Assembly: GCA_036276735.1 (NCBI GenBank) | Contig: DASUOH010000029.1 | Coordinates: 1 to 33,058, forward strand | Origin: VRUE01 sp036276735 | GTDB lineage: Bacteria > Actinomycetota > Thermoleophilia > Solirubrobacterales > 70-9 | Length of the DNA: 33,058 bases | Direction: 5' to 3' | Part shown: one piece after another, positions 1 through 7,592 of the stretch | Layout: every line of letters begins with the position of its first letter | Numbering within the stretch: the stretch's first letter is position 1 | Translations under genes and position numbers: made by a program | Notes under the pieces: generated by a model | What the model saw: only the letters and a program-made list of their open reading frames with translations | Databases searched by the model: none | What the model was told of the DNA's origin: nothing

Positions 1-1
1 C

Positions 2-415
2 GGTCGCGTCGGCGCCTCCCTGCCGGGCGCCTCGACGCCGGCGGGGGGCGACGCCGCTCCGGGCGGTCCCCCCAACGCTGGATCGCCGGACACGCCGACG
101 ACCAACGACGGCGGCGGTGACACCGGCTCGCCGAGCGGCACGGCATCGAGCCCGTCGCGAGGCGGGGGCGGCTCCGGCGGTGGCGGCGGATCGGGGGCGG
201 GTGGCGGCTCCTCGCCCTCCGGCACGGTCGCCGGCGCGGTCAACGGCACCGTGGCGGGCGTCGACACGGCGACCGGCGGCGCCGTCGGCGAAACGGGCGT
301 CACCGACGTCACCGAAGGCGTCGTCGAAGGGAGCGTCGGCCCGGAATCTCCGGTTGGCCAAACCGCCGACCAAACCGTCGAATCGGTCGAAGGCGCGCTC
401 GGCGGCGGTCCCTGA
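2..415 (+). CDS. Gly/Ser/Thr-rich protein, C-terminal part (5' end outside window)
   Basis: The frame is open from the left edge and ends at TGA 413-415, giving about 137 residues with no start in the window. The composition is low complexity: a Pro/Gly/Ser/Thr-rich stretch, a run of glycines with interspersed serines around residues 53-70, then a Val/Gly/Thr/Glu tail with loosely repeated units (GAVNGTVAG, GVTDVTEGVVEG). No catalytic motif or membrane segment is visible. Such tails are common as linkers or surface-exposed ends of secreted actinobacterial proteins, but the function cannot be read from this part. It ends 36 bp before the lysA start and could be co-oriented with, but not necessarily part of, the lysA operon. 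Another plus-strand frame here (from 117) is Arg/Ala/Ser-rich in the way shadow frames are and was not preferred. Confidence 0.6.
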   Translation, partial: GRVGASLPGASTPAGGDAAPGGPPNAGSPDTPTTNDGGGDTGSPSGTASSPSRGGGGSGGGGGSGAGGGSSPSGTVAGAVNGTVAGVDTATGGAVGETGVTDVTEGVVEGSVGPESPVGQTADQTVESVEGALGGGP

Positions 416-438
416 CCCGGGCTCACACCGTTTCCCGT

Positions 439-444
439 CACAAT
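439..444 (+). promoter_or_regulatory. -10-like hexamer for a leaderless lysA transcript
   Basis: CACAAT lies 7 nt before ATG 452. No Shine-Dalgarno sequence is present before either candidate start (443 or 452). The position fits transcription beginning at or next to the start codon. There is no convincing -35. Confidence 0.35.
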
Positions 445-451
445 GCCGCCC

Positions 452-1756
452 ATGGCGGAGCACGGACATGCGGCAATGGTCGACCCGATCGCGGGTTCGC
501 CGGTCTATCCAGCGGGCAGCCGGATCGGCGCCAACGGGCACCTCGAGATCGGCGGTTGCGACCTCGTCGAGCTCGCCGCCGAGCTTGGCACCCCCGCCTA
601 CGTCTACGCCGAGGACGACATGCGGGCCCGCGCCCGCGCCTACCGGGAGGCGTTCGAGCGGCGCACCGACGAGTTCGAGATCCTCTTCGCCAGCAAGTCG
701 TTCCCCTGCACGGCGGCGTACAGGCTGTTCGCCGAGGAGGGGCTCTCGGTCGACGTCGCCTCGGGCGGCGAGCTGCACATGGCGCTGCGCGCCGGCTTCG
801 ATCCGGCTCGGATCCACATGCACGGCAACAACAAGAGCGACGAGGAGATCCTCTTCGCGGCCCGGACCGGCGTCGGCCACCTGATCCTCGACTCCTTCGA
901 CGAGATCGAGCGCTGCGAGCGACTGCTCGAGAGCCCGCAGAAGGCGCTGATCCGCGTCACCCCGGGGATCAAGCCCTCGACCCACGACTACGTGCAGACC
1001 GGGCAGCTCGACTCCAAGTTCGGCTTCGGCCTCGAGGACGGGCTGGCGGCGCGGGCGATCGAGCGGGTTCTCGCATCCGACCTCCTCGAGCTGGTCGGCC
1101 TGCACGCGCACATCGGCTCGCAGATCTTCGAGCTGGAGCCTTACCGCCTCGCGATCAGGGCAATCGGCGACCTGGCCGGCGATTGGTGCCGGGTCGTCAA
1201 CGTCGGCGGCGGTCTCGGCATTGCTTATGCGGCCGAGGACGAGCCACCCTCGATCGACGCCTACGTCGACGTCAAGGTCCGCGGCGTGCGCGACGTCTTC
1301 GGCGAGGACGTGCGGATCCTGGTCGAGCCGGGCCGTTCGCTGGTCGGTAACTCCGGCGTGACTATCTACCGGGTCGGTACGGTGAAGGAGATCCCGGGCG
1401 TGCGCACCTACGTCGCGGTCGACGGCGGCATGTCGGACAACATGCGGCCGATGCTCTACGGCTCGCGCTACGAAGCGCTGATCGCCGACCGAGCCGGCGT
1501 CCCCGCGGAGACGTTGGTGACGATCGCCGGCATGCACTGCGAGTCCGGCGACGTGCTGGTCCGCGACGCGATGCTCGCCGAGCCGGCGCCTGGCGACGTC
1601 CTGGTGACGCCCGCGACCGGCGCCTACGGCTACGCGATGGCCAGCAACTACAACGGCGTGACGCGCCCGCCGGTGGTCTTCTGCCGTGACGGCGCGGCGC
1701 GCGTCGTCGTGCGCCGCGAGACCTACGAGGACCTGACCTCCCGCGATGTCGACTGA
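452..1756 (+). CDS. lysA: diaminopimelate decarboxylase
   Basis: PLP-dependent decarboxylation of meso-diaminopimelate to L-lysine, the last step of the DAP pathway; cytosolic. The protein is 434 aa from ATG 452 (437 aa from the alternative ATG 443), a normal length. In the numbering from ATG 443, the PLP lysine is K85 in FASKSFP, the HIGSQ motif is at 223-227, the phosphate-binding GGGLG at 255-259, EPGRSLV at 295-301, the substrate-binding CESGD at 366-370 and the GAYGYAM/SNYN segment at 393-404. This is the full fold type III barrel plus C-terminal beta domain. ATG 452 is preferred because a -10-like hexamer sits 7 nt upstream, but the two starts differ by only three codons. The end overlaps hom by 11 bp, so the two are co-transcribed. 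Confidence 0.95.
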   Translation: MAEHGHAAMVDPIAGSPVYPAGSRIGANGHLEIGGCDLVELAAELGTPAYVYAEDDMRARARAYREAFERRTDEFEILFASKSFPCTAAYRLFAEEGLSVDVASGGELHMALRAGFDPARIHMHGNNKSDEEILFAARTGVGHLILDSFDEIERCERLLESPQKALIRVTPGIKPSTHDYVQTGQLDSKFGFGLEDGLAARAIERVLASDLLELVGLHAHIGSQIFELEPYRLAIRAIGDLAGDWCRVVNVGGGLGIAYAAEDEPPSIDAYVDVKVRGVRDVFGEDVRILVEPGRSLVGNSGVTIYRVGTVKEIPGVRTYVAVDGGMSDNMRPMLYGSRYEALIADRAGVPAETLVTIAGMHCESGDVLVRDAMLAEPAPGDVLVTPATGAYGYAMASNYNGVTRPPVVFCRDGAARVVVRRETYEDLTSRDVD

Positions 1757-2972
1757 CCGCGTCCGAATCGGGCTGCTCGGACGCGGCACGGTCGGCGGCG
1801 CCTTCGCCGACCTGGTCGAGGAGCGCGCCGGGGCGGTCGAGGCGGCGACCGGGCGGCGGCCTGAGCTGGCCGGCGTCCTGACCCGCAGCGGCGGAGACTT
1901 CGACGCGATCCTTGCCGGCTCGGACCTGATCGTCGAGCTGATCGGCGGGACGGAGCCCGCGCGCGACTACGTGCTGGCGGCGCTGCGTGCCGGCAAGCCG
2001 ATCGTCACCGCCAACAAGCAGTTGCTCGCCCAGCATGGCGAGGAGCTGTTCGCGGTGGCCCGTGAGGCGGGCGTGCAGCTGCGCTTCGAGGCGGCGGTCG
2101 CCGGGGTGATCCCGATCGTGCGGGTGATTCAGGAGAGCTTCGGCGTCACCGAGATCGACAAGGTCTTCGGCATCGTCAACGGCACCACCAATTTCATCCT
2201 CAGCGAGATGGCCAGCACCGGCGCCGCCTACGGCGACGTCCTGGCGCGCGCCCAAGAGCTCGGCTACGCCGAGGCCGACCCGAGCGCGGACGTCAACGGC
2301 GCCGACGCGGCGGCGAAGATGGCGATCCTCGCCCGGCTTGCCTTCCACACCCCGGTGACGCTCGACGAGGTCGCCTACGAGGGGATCGAGGCGATCCAGC
2401 CCGACGACATCGCCTACGCGAAGGAGTTCGGGCTTTCGCTGAAGCTGCTCGGGGTCGCCGAACGGCGCGACTCGGGGGTCAGCGTGCGCGTCTTTCCCTG
2501 CTTCCTCTACGGCGGCCATCCGCTGGCGCCGGTCGAGGGCCCGTTCAACGCGGTGATGGTCGAGGCGCCCGCGATCACCGAGGTGACGATGTCGGGCCCC
2601 GGCGCGGGCGGCGTGGAGACCGCCTCGGCGGTGCTCGGCGACGTCGTCTCGATTCTCGCCGGGGAGGCGCCCGTGCACGGGACGCGTGAGGTGCTGCCGA
2701 TCGTCAGCGACGTCAGCTCGTCCTTCTACCTCTACCTCGAGGTCGCCGACCAGCCGGGCGTCCTGGCGCGGATCGCGCAACTGCTCGGCGAGCGTGAGAT
2801 CTCGGTCAAGAGCGTCGTGCAGCGGGGCATCGGCGACGACGCGAGGCTGGTGATGGTCGTCCACGAGTGCCTGGAGTCGCGCTTCGCGGCGGCCCTGGAG
2901 GCGATCGCGGCGCTCGACGAGCTGCACGCGCCGCCACGCGCTATCCGCGTGATCGAGGAGGAGTTCGTTTGA
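1746..2972 (+). CDS. hom: homoserine dehydrogenase with C-terminal ACT domain
   Basis: NAD(P)H-dependent reduction of aspartate semialdehyde to homoserine, the branch point to threonine and methionine. The 408 aa protein has a Rossmann N-terminus with GRGTVG at 12-17, the TANKQLL segment at 88-94, the family signature NGTTNFIL at 145-152, and the catalytic region ADVNGADAAAKMAIL with the catalytic-type lysine at 191. Residues about 328-400 form an ACT domain (FYLYLEVADQPGVLARIAQLL), the usual site of threonine feedback in this family. The start ATG lies inside the end of lysA (11 bp overlap) and the stop overlaps the thrC start by 4 bp, so the gene is translationally linked on both sides. Confidence 0.96.
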   Translation: MSTDRVRIGLLGRGTVGGAFADLVEERAGAVEAATGRRPELAGVLTRSGGDFDAILAGSDLIVELIGGTEPARDYVLAALRAGKPIVTANKQLLAQHGEELFAVAREAGVQLRFEAAVAGVIPIVRVIQESFGVTEIDKVFGIVNGTTNFILSEMASTGAAYGDVLARAQELGYAEADPSADVNGADAAAKMAILARLAFHTPVTLDEVAYEGIEAIQPDDIAYAKEFGLSLKLLGVAERRDSGVSVRVFPCFLYGGHPLAPVEGPFNAVMVEAPAITEVTMSGPGAGGVETASAVLGDVVSILAGEAPVHGTREVLPIVSDVSSSFYLYLEVADQPGVLARIAQLLGEREISVKSVVQRGIGDDARLVMVVHECLESRFAAALEAIAALDELHAPPRAIRVIEEEFV

Positions 2973-4003
2973 CGGTCCCGCTCATCGAGCGCTACAGGGA
3001 CCGTCTGCCGCTCGAACCTGATGATCCGGTCGTCAGCATCAACGAGGGGTCGACGCCGCTGATCGAGGCGCCGCGCCTCTCGGAGCGGCTTGGCGTGCGG
3101 GCCTATCTCAAGTTCGAGGGTGCCAACCCGACCGGCTCCTTCAAGGACCGGGGGATGACGGTCGCCGTCTCCCGCGCCAAGGGACGCGGAGCGGAGGCGG
3201 TGATCTGCGCCTCGACCGGCAACACGGCGGCGAGCGCCGCCGCCTACGCGGCGCGGGCAGGGCTGCGGGGGGCGGTCATCGTGCCCGAGGGCAAGATCGC
3301 GATCGGCAAGCTGGCCCAGGCGTTGATGCACGGGGCGCGGGTGATCGCGTTGCGGGGCAACTTCGACGACGCGCTGACCATCGTCCGCGAGCTGGCCCAG
3401 CGCCACCCGATCGAGCTGGTCAACTCGGTCAATCCCTACCGCATCGAGGGTCAGAAGACGGCGGCGTTCGAGGTCGTCGAGGAGCTGGGCGGGGCGCCGG
3501 GCGCGCTTGCGATCCCGGTCGGCAACGCCGGCAATGTGACCGCGTACTGGCGCGGGTTTCAGGAGATGGAGACGGCGCCGATCCTCTACGGCTTCCAGGC
3601 GGAGGGCGCGGCGCCGCTCGTCCTCGGCAGTCCGGTCGCGGCCCCCGAGACGGTGGCTTCGGCGATCCGGATTGGCAACCCGGCGCGCTGGGAGGAGGCG
3701 ATGGCCGCCTTCACCGCCTCGCGCGGCCGGGTCGCCGCGGTCAGCGACGAGCAGATCCTCGACGCCTATCGCTGGCTGGCGGCGGGGGAGGGCGTGTTCT
3801 GCGAGCCGGCCTCGGCCGCCTCGGTGGCGGGCCTCCTCGCGCACGGCCTACCCGTCGTCGAGGGCATGCCGGCCCCCGAGTCGGTCGTCTGTGTGCTAAC
3901 CGGCCACGGGCTGAAGGACCCCGATACCGCCCTCTCCAAAGCTCCCTCGGTCGTCAACTGCGAGAACGACTTCGGCGCCGTCGAGCGCGCTGTGTTTGTG
4001 TAG
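2969..4003 (+). CDS. thrC: threonine synthase
   Basis: PLP enzyme converting O-phosphohomoserine to threonine. The TTG start at 2969 is chosen because it forms a TTGA overlap with the hom stop, has a strong GAGGAGGAG ribosome site ending 5 nt upstream, and begins the conserved N-terminus LIERYRDRLP; the frame is open further upstream to 2867 but that part only shadows hom. The 344 aa protein has the PLP lysine K59 in TGSFKDRGM, the ASTGNT loop at 81-86, a glycine-rich phosphate loop GNAGN at 185-189, and the C-terminal LTGHGLKDP signature. This is the short threonine synthase type used by actinobacteria. In related genomes thrB normally follows directly; here an ATPase gene intervenes. Confidence 0.95.
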   Translation: MTVPLIERYRDRLPLEPDDPVVSINEGSTPLIEAPRLSERLGVRAYLKFEGANPTGSFKDRGMTVAVSRAKGRGAEAVICASTGNTAASAAAYAARAGLRGAVIVPEGKIAIGKLAQALMHGARVIALRGNFDDALTIVRELAQRHPIELVNSVNPYRIEGQKTAAFEVVEELGGAPGALAIPVGNAGNVTAYWRGFQEMETAPILYGFQAEGAAPLVLGSPVAAPETVASAIRIGNPARWEEAMAAFTASRGRVAAVSDEQILDAYRWLAAGEGVFCEPASAASVAGLLAHGLPVVEGMPAPESVVCVLTGHGLKDPDTALSKAPSVVNCENDFGAVERAVFV

Positions 4004-4027
4004 CTCGACCGAATCTCGGGCGTAACC

Positions 4028-4045
4028 AGTATGTAATCCAATACT
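4028..4045 (+). promoter_or_regulatory. inverted repeat overlapping a -10-like box upstream of the ATPase gene
   Basis: AGTAT (4028-4032) and ATACT (4041-4045) are perfect inverted arms with an 8-nt spacer. The sequence TATGTAAT (4030-4037) overlaps them and resembles a -10 element whose TGTAAT ends 10 nt before ATG 4048. There is no Shine-Dalgarno. This looks like an internal promoter with a possible operator, in unusually AT-rich DNA for the window. Confidence 0.4.
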
Positions 4046-4047
4046 AG

Positions 4048-5202
4048 ATGGTATCCTTCCGCCGTGTGGAAGATCTAAATCCCTTTGTCTTCAGCAGGCC
4101 GGTCGAGCCGACCCAGCTGATCGACCGCGAGGACGAGGCGAGGCGTTTGCTCACCCTTGCAGAGGGCGGGCATGCCACCCGACTTTCGGCCCCGCGGCGG
4201 TTCGGAAAGACGAGCTTGCTGCGCCGCGTCGGTCATGACGCCGAGCTCGCCGGGCTCAATTACGTGGAGATCGATTTCTACGGCGCGCTCTCCATCACCG
4301 ATGTCGTATTTCGGATGGAAGAAGGGTATGGACGGCTGCGTCCCCCTCTGCGCCGGGCAGCCATGGCCGCGATTGAGACGCTGCGGCCCAGGCTCAGCGT
4401 GGGCGCAGGGCCGCTTCGGGTCGAGGCGCAGGCCATTCCACGCACCGAGGCCAACCAGGTGCTGAGCGGTCTCCTCGATCTGCCGCTGACACTCTTCAAG
4501 AGGAACGGAACGAGAACGCTGGTCGCCTTTGACGAGTTCCAGGAGCTGCTCTCGATAGGGGGTGGGATCGACGGCCTTTTCCGCAGCCATATCCAGCGTC
4601 ACGGCGAGGCGGCCAGCTATGTCTTCGCCGGCTCGCATCCTGGTCTGATGCACCAGCTCTTCGGCGTGCACGAGCGTCCCTTTTTCGGCCAAGCTCGGGC
4701 CTTCCGACTGGGCCCGCTCTCCGCGGCCGACTTGATCGAATATGTGGGAGAGCGGTTCGAAGAGACGCGACGCGACGCGACGCCGGTGCTTGCCGCCCTC
4801 GTGGACCGCGCCGGGGGCCATCCGCAGAGGGCGATGTTGCTCGCTCACCACCTTTGGGAGCGGACGCCGCGCGGAGGGGAGGCAACGCCCGAGGCGTGGG
4901 CCGAAGCGTTCGATGCCGTGCTCGACGAGCATGGGGAAGGCCTGCAGGCGGTTTGGGATGCTCTTGGGAGCAATGAGCGCTCCGTCCTGGCGGCGCTGTC
5001 GCTCAGCACCGAGTCGTTGTTCAACCGGCGCACCCTCGCCCGCTTCAACCTCTCCAAGGGCGCGGCCCAGCACGCGCGTGAGAAACTCGCACACGTGGGT
5101 CACCTCCACCAGGTCGAAGGCGAGTGGCAGCCGGTTGACCCGTTGCTTGTGGAGTGGATCTCCCGCCTCGAGGCCCGCGCAGAAAGAACCGACCCCCGAT
5201 GA
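4048..5202 (+). CDS. P-loop ATPase of the archaeal ATPase (ATPase_2-like) family
   Basis: The 384 aa protein is a STAND/AAA-type ATPase. An N-terminal NPFVFSRPV segment at 11-19 precedes a Walker A with the family's basic form SAPRRFGKTSLL (47-58, lysine 54). Walker B is TLVAFDEFQEL (158-168, D162 E163), followed by a sensor-like VFAGSHPGLM (192-201) and a GGHP motif (256-259). Residues about 300-375 look like a winged helix. The family is widespread in archaea and scattered in bacteria, and its role is poorly defined; defence, mobile-element and regulatory links have been suggested. The gene splits thrC from thrB and overlaps thrB by ATGA. Its codons are less GC-biased than its neighbours (AAT, TTT, AGG near the start). 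ATG 4048 was chosen for its upstream -10-like box; GTG 4066 is an alternative. No threonine-pathway function is indicated. Confidence 0.85.
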   Translation: MVSFRRVEDLNPFVFSRPVEPTQLIDREDEARRLLTLAEGGHATRLSAPRRFGKTSLLRRVGHDAELAGLNYVEIDFYGALSITDVVFRMEEGYGRLRPPLRRAAMAAIETLRPRLSVGAGPLRVEAQAIPRTEANQVLSGLLDLPLTLFKRNGTRTLVAFDEFQELLSIGGGIDGLFRSHIQRHGEAASYVFAGSHPGLMHQLFGVHERPFFGQARAFRLGPLSAADLIEYVGERFEETRRDATPVLAALVDRAGGHPQRAMLLAHHLWERTPRGGEATPEAWAEAFDAVLDEHGEGLQAVWDALGSNERSVLAALSLSTESLFNRRTLARFNLSKGAAQHAREKLAHVGHLHQVEGEWQPVDPLLVEWISRLEARAERTDPR

Positions 5203-6077
5203 CCGCCCGTCACCGCCTCGTCCGCGTTCCCGCCACCTCGGCCAACCTCGGGCCCGGCTACGACACGATGGCCGCGGCGCTCGATCTCTTCCTCGAGCTG
5301 GAGGTCGAGGAGGTCGGCGCCTACTCGTTCGACGGTGGCGGACTCGACGTGCCGACCGGTCGCGACAACCTCGTCGTGCGGGCCTTCGAGACGCTGCACC
5401 CAGCCGACGGGATCGCCTTCCGGCTGAAAAGCGATATCCCGCTTGCTCGAGGCCTGGGCTCCAGCGCCGCGGCTATCGTCGCGGGCCTCGCCGCCGCCGA
5501 CCACCTCTACGAGCTGGCGCTCTCCAAAGAGGAGCTGCTGGGGCGTGCGACCGAGCTGGAGGGGCATCCCGACAACGTCGCCGCGGCCATCTACGGGGGC
5601 TTCATCATCTGCGACAACGGCGACGGTGGTCCGACCGCGACGCGATTCGACCCACCCGGCGGACTTGAGGGAATCGTCGCCATTCCACCCGAGGAGGTCT
5701 CGACCGAGCGCGCCCGTGAGGCGATCCCCACCGAGGTCCCTCTGGCCGACGCCGTCGCCAACGTCTCGGCGGCCGCCCGACTCGTCCTCGGCCTGCAGCG
5801 CGCCGACCTCGATCTGGTCGCGACCGGCCTCGCCGACCGCATCCATCAGCCCCGCCGCCGCGGCCTCTACCCCCGCTCGATGGAGCTGGTGGACGCGGCC
5901 CGCGAGATGGGCGCACTCGGGGCGACCATCTCCGGCGCCGGCCCCACCGTCCTCGTATGGACCACCTGGCAGGACGCCGGCAAGGTCGCCGAGGAGCTGG
6001 AGCGCCGCTGCGACGGCTGGGCCGAGGTCCGGCGCCTGCCGTTCACGCCGCACGGCGCCGACGTCCCGGAGCTGTAA
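5199..6077 (+). CDS. thrB: homoserine kinase
   Basis: GHMP kinase phosphorylating homoserine to O-phosphohomoserine, the substrate of ThrC. The 292 aa protein begins MTARHRLVRVPATSANLGPGYD, the N-terminal substrate-binding motif. The GHMP ATP loop PLARGLGSSAAA is at 81-92, EGHPDNVAAA at 121-130, and the C-terminal motif GATISGAGPTVLV at 241-253. ATG 5199 is chosen because it starts the conserved N-terminus and overlaps the upstream ATPase stop by ATGA; the frame is open to 5154 but that extension is a shadow. Expression probably depends on read-through from hom-thrC and/or the promoter before the ATPase. Confidence 0.95.
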   Translation: MTARHRLVRVPATSANLGPGYDTMAAALDLFLELEVEEVGAYSFDGGGLDVPTGRDNLVVRAFETLHPADGIAFRLKSDIPLARGLGSSAAAIVAGLAAADHLYELALSKEELLGRATELEGHPDNVAAAIYGGFIICDNGDGGPTATRFDPPGGLEGIVAIPPEEVSTERAREAIPTEVPLADAVANVSAAARLVLGLQRADLDLVATGLADRIHQPRRRGLYPRSMELVDAAREMGALGATISGAGPTVLVWTTWQDAGKVAEELERRCDGWAEVRRLPFTPHGADVPEL

Positions 6078-6092
6078 GCCCGGCTGCCCGAA

Positions 6093-6098
6093 TACGAT
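6093..6098 (+). promoter_or_regulatory. -10-like hexamer TACGAT before the propeller-protein gene
   Basis: TACGAT ends 6 nt before GTG 6105, and there is no Shine-Dalgarno. The same hexamer occurs 9 nt before GTG 19336. This suggests a leaderless transcript starting within the 27-bp gap after thrB. Confidence 0.4.
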
Positions 6099-6104
6099 CC
6101 AGCC

Positions 6105-7142
6105 GTGATCGCCCGGGCGAAATCGATTGGCCTCATAGCGGCTGTGCTCTCACTGCTCGCGCCGGCAATGGCCCACGGCACGCTTGCCTTCGTCAAGAAC
6201 CCCCTGAAGCCGGTCGTCTACGTGGCCGCCAACGGGGGCTCGAAGCAGAAGCGAGTCGGCATCGGCACCGAACCGAAGGTCTCCCCTGACGGCGACGAGG
6301 TCGCCTACCTGCGCCCCGGTAAGGACCCGCTGGGACGCCCACAGATGGAACTGATGCTCGCCACGGTCTCCGGCGCGATCCCGCCGCGACTCCTGGCCGG
6401 CGAGATGGAGAGCCTCGCCGCCTTCGCCTGGTCGCCGGATTCCGACATGATCGCGACGGCCAAGGTGGACGAAGAGGGCAGGCAGTGGTTGACCCTCATC
6501 GACCTCGTTCGGAACGTCCAGCGGACCGTCGCCAAGGGATACTTCGGCGGCGTCAGCTTCAGCCCCGACGGCGAGCGGCTCGTCTACGCCAAGGCGCGGC
6601 GCGACCGCTTTCCCTTCCGCGGCGACGTCTTCCGGGCCGACGTGCTCGGCGGCAAGCCGGTCGCCCTGACGCGCGACCACCGGTCCCTCGAACCGCTCTG
6701 GGGCCCAAGCGGTCGCATCGTCTTCGTCAAACAGCTTGGCGCCGGGAACCGGCGCTTCGGCCCGAAGAACGAGCTCTTCCTGATGAACGGTGAGGGCCGG
6801 GCCGTACGACGCCTCACCCGGACCGACGTCGATCCGCTCCTGTTGGGCCTTACCCCGGTTGACTGGTCGGCCGACGGCCGACGTCTGCTCGCCGAGTTCG
6901 TCGGTCAGGACACGAGCTACGCCGTCGCGGTCAACGCCCGCACCGGCAAGCAGCGCCCGCTGACGCGCGACTTCGAGAGCGGCTTCAGCGGCGCGGCGCT
7001 CTCCGCCGACGGCCGCTTCGTCCTCGGCGCGACCGGCGGTTTCGAGCCCGGGCCTGATCACGACGTCGCCCGGGTGCCCTTCGGCGGCGGCAAGCCGCGC
7101 ATCCTGGTCCGCAATGCCTTCCTGCCCGACTGGAGCCGCTGA
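6105..7142 (+). CDS. secreted TolB-like beta-propeller protein (PD40/WD40-like repeats)
   Basis: The 345 aa protein begins at GTG 6105. Residues 1-23 form a signal peptide (basic IARAK, hydrophobic IGLIAAVLSLLAP, AMA cleavage site before H24), so it is probably exported; there is no lipobox. The body carries about six blade motifs of the SPDG type: VSPDGDEVAYLRP, WSPDSDMIATAK, FSPDGERLVYAK, WGPSGRIVFVK, WSADGRRLLAEF and LSADGRFVLGAT. These are typical of TolB/DPP-IV-like propellers that mediate binding rather than catalysis, and no peptidase domain follows. The gene lies just after thrB, and its TGA overlaps the ATG of the cupin gene by one base, so the two form a transcription unit. The ligand is unknown. 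Confidence 0.8.
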   Translation: MIARAKSIGLIAAVLSLLAPAMAHGTLAFVKNPLKPVVYVAANGGSKQKRVGIGTEPKVSPDGDEVAYLRPGKDPLGRPQMELMLATVSGAIPPRLLAGEMESLAAFAWSPDSDMIATAKVDEEGRQWLTLIDLVRNVQRTVAKGYFGGVSFSPDGERLVYAKARRDRFPFRGDVFRADVLGGKPVALTRDHRSLEPLWGPSGRIVFVKQLGAGNRRFGPKNELFLMNGEGRAVRRLTRTDVDPLLLGLTPVDWSADGRRLLAEFVGQDTSYAVAVNARTGKQRPLTRDFESGFSGAALSADGRFVLGATGGFEPGPDHDVARVPFGGGKPRILVRNAFLPDWSR

Positions 7143-7516
7143 TGCCCGACGGCTACACGATCGCCCATCGCGACGACTTCGAGGTTATGGAGGGCTCCGG
7201 GAACGCGACCTGGCGGCTCGCCCGCAAGGCGCTCGGCGAGTCGGCCTTCGGCTTCAACCTGGTCGAGATCGCGCCCGGTGGCGAGATCCCCGAGCACGAC
7301 GAGGCGGGGAGCGGCCAGCACGAGCTCTACGTGGTGTTGGAGGGCGAGGCGACCCTGCGAATCGGCGGCACCGAGCACGCCGCACCGGCTGGGACCTTCG
7401 CCTCGATCGAGCCGGCGGTCAGCCGCACGATCCTCAATCGCTCCGCGGGGCCGGTCACCGCGCTCTTGATCGGCGTCGATCCGGGCGGCGGATACGAGCC
7501 GCCTGGCTGGGCTTGA
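7142..7516 (+). CDS. single-domain cupin protein
   Basis: The 124 aa protein is a small conserved-barrel cupin. The first cupin motif appears as IPEHDEAGSGQHELYVVLEG, with likely metal ligands H52, H60 and E61, and a second glycine/proline turn GTEHAAPAGTFASIEP follows (76-91). The C-terminus GGGYEPPGWA is typical of small cupins annotated as mannose-6-phosphate isomerase-like, but no substrate can be assigned. It starts at the TGATG junction with the upstream propeller gene. The stop (7514-7516) lies just before the gltB promoter. Confidence 0.8.
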   Translation: MPDGYTIAHRDDFEVMEGSGNATWRLARKALGESAFGFNLVEIAPGGEIPEHDEAGSGQHELYVVLEGEATLRIGGTEHAAPAGTFASIEPAVSRTILNRSAGPVTALLIGVDPGGGYEPPGWA

Positions 7517-7524
7517 CGCGGCCC

Positions 7525-7587
7525 TATAATCCGGCAACTTGCCAACCCGTCGCGCGCCCGCTCGAAGAAGGCGCGGAACCCGGGAGG
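7525..7587 (+). promoter_or_regulatory. gltB promoter -10 (TATAAT), short leader and ribosome site
   Basis: A perfect TATAAT at 7525-7530 stands out in this GC-rich sequence. It would give a transcript starting near 7537 with a leader of about 55 nt. GGGAGG at 7582-7587 is a good Shine-Dalgarno 5 nt before ATG 7593 and decides that start. No clear -35 lies 16-18 bp upstream of the -10. Unlike most first genes in the window, gltB therefore appears to have a leader. Confidence 0.55.
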
Positions 7588-7592
7588 ATCAG

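Noticed and set aside
152..215. Glycine-codon-rich repeats in the first gene as a possible DNA repeat or CRISPR-like array
   Set aside because: They are irregular codon-level repeats inside an open frame, with no conserved repeat-spacer structure.
1362..2927. Minus-strand open frame of about 520 codons opposite lysA/hom
   Set aside because: Shadow of hom; no domain, His/Asp/Arg-rich composition, and hom is complete on the plus strand.
7513..7530. TTGACG followed by TATAAT before gltB as a complete promoter
   Set aside because: The spacing is only 6 bp, so TTGACG cannot be the -35 for this -10. Only the TATAAT was kept.
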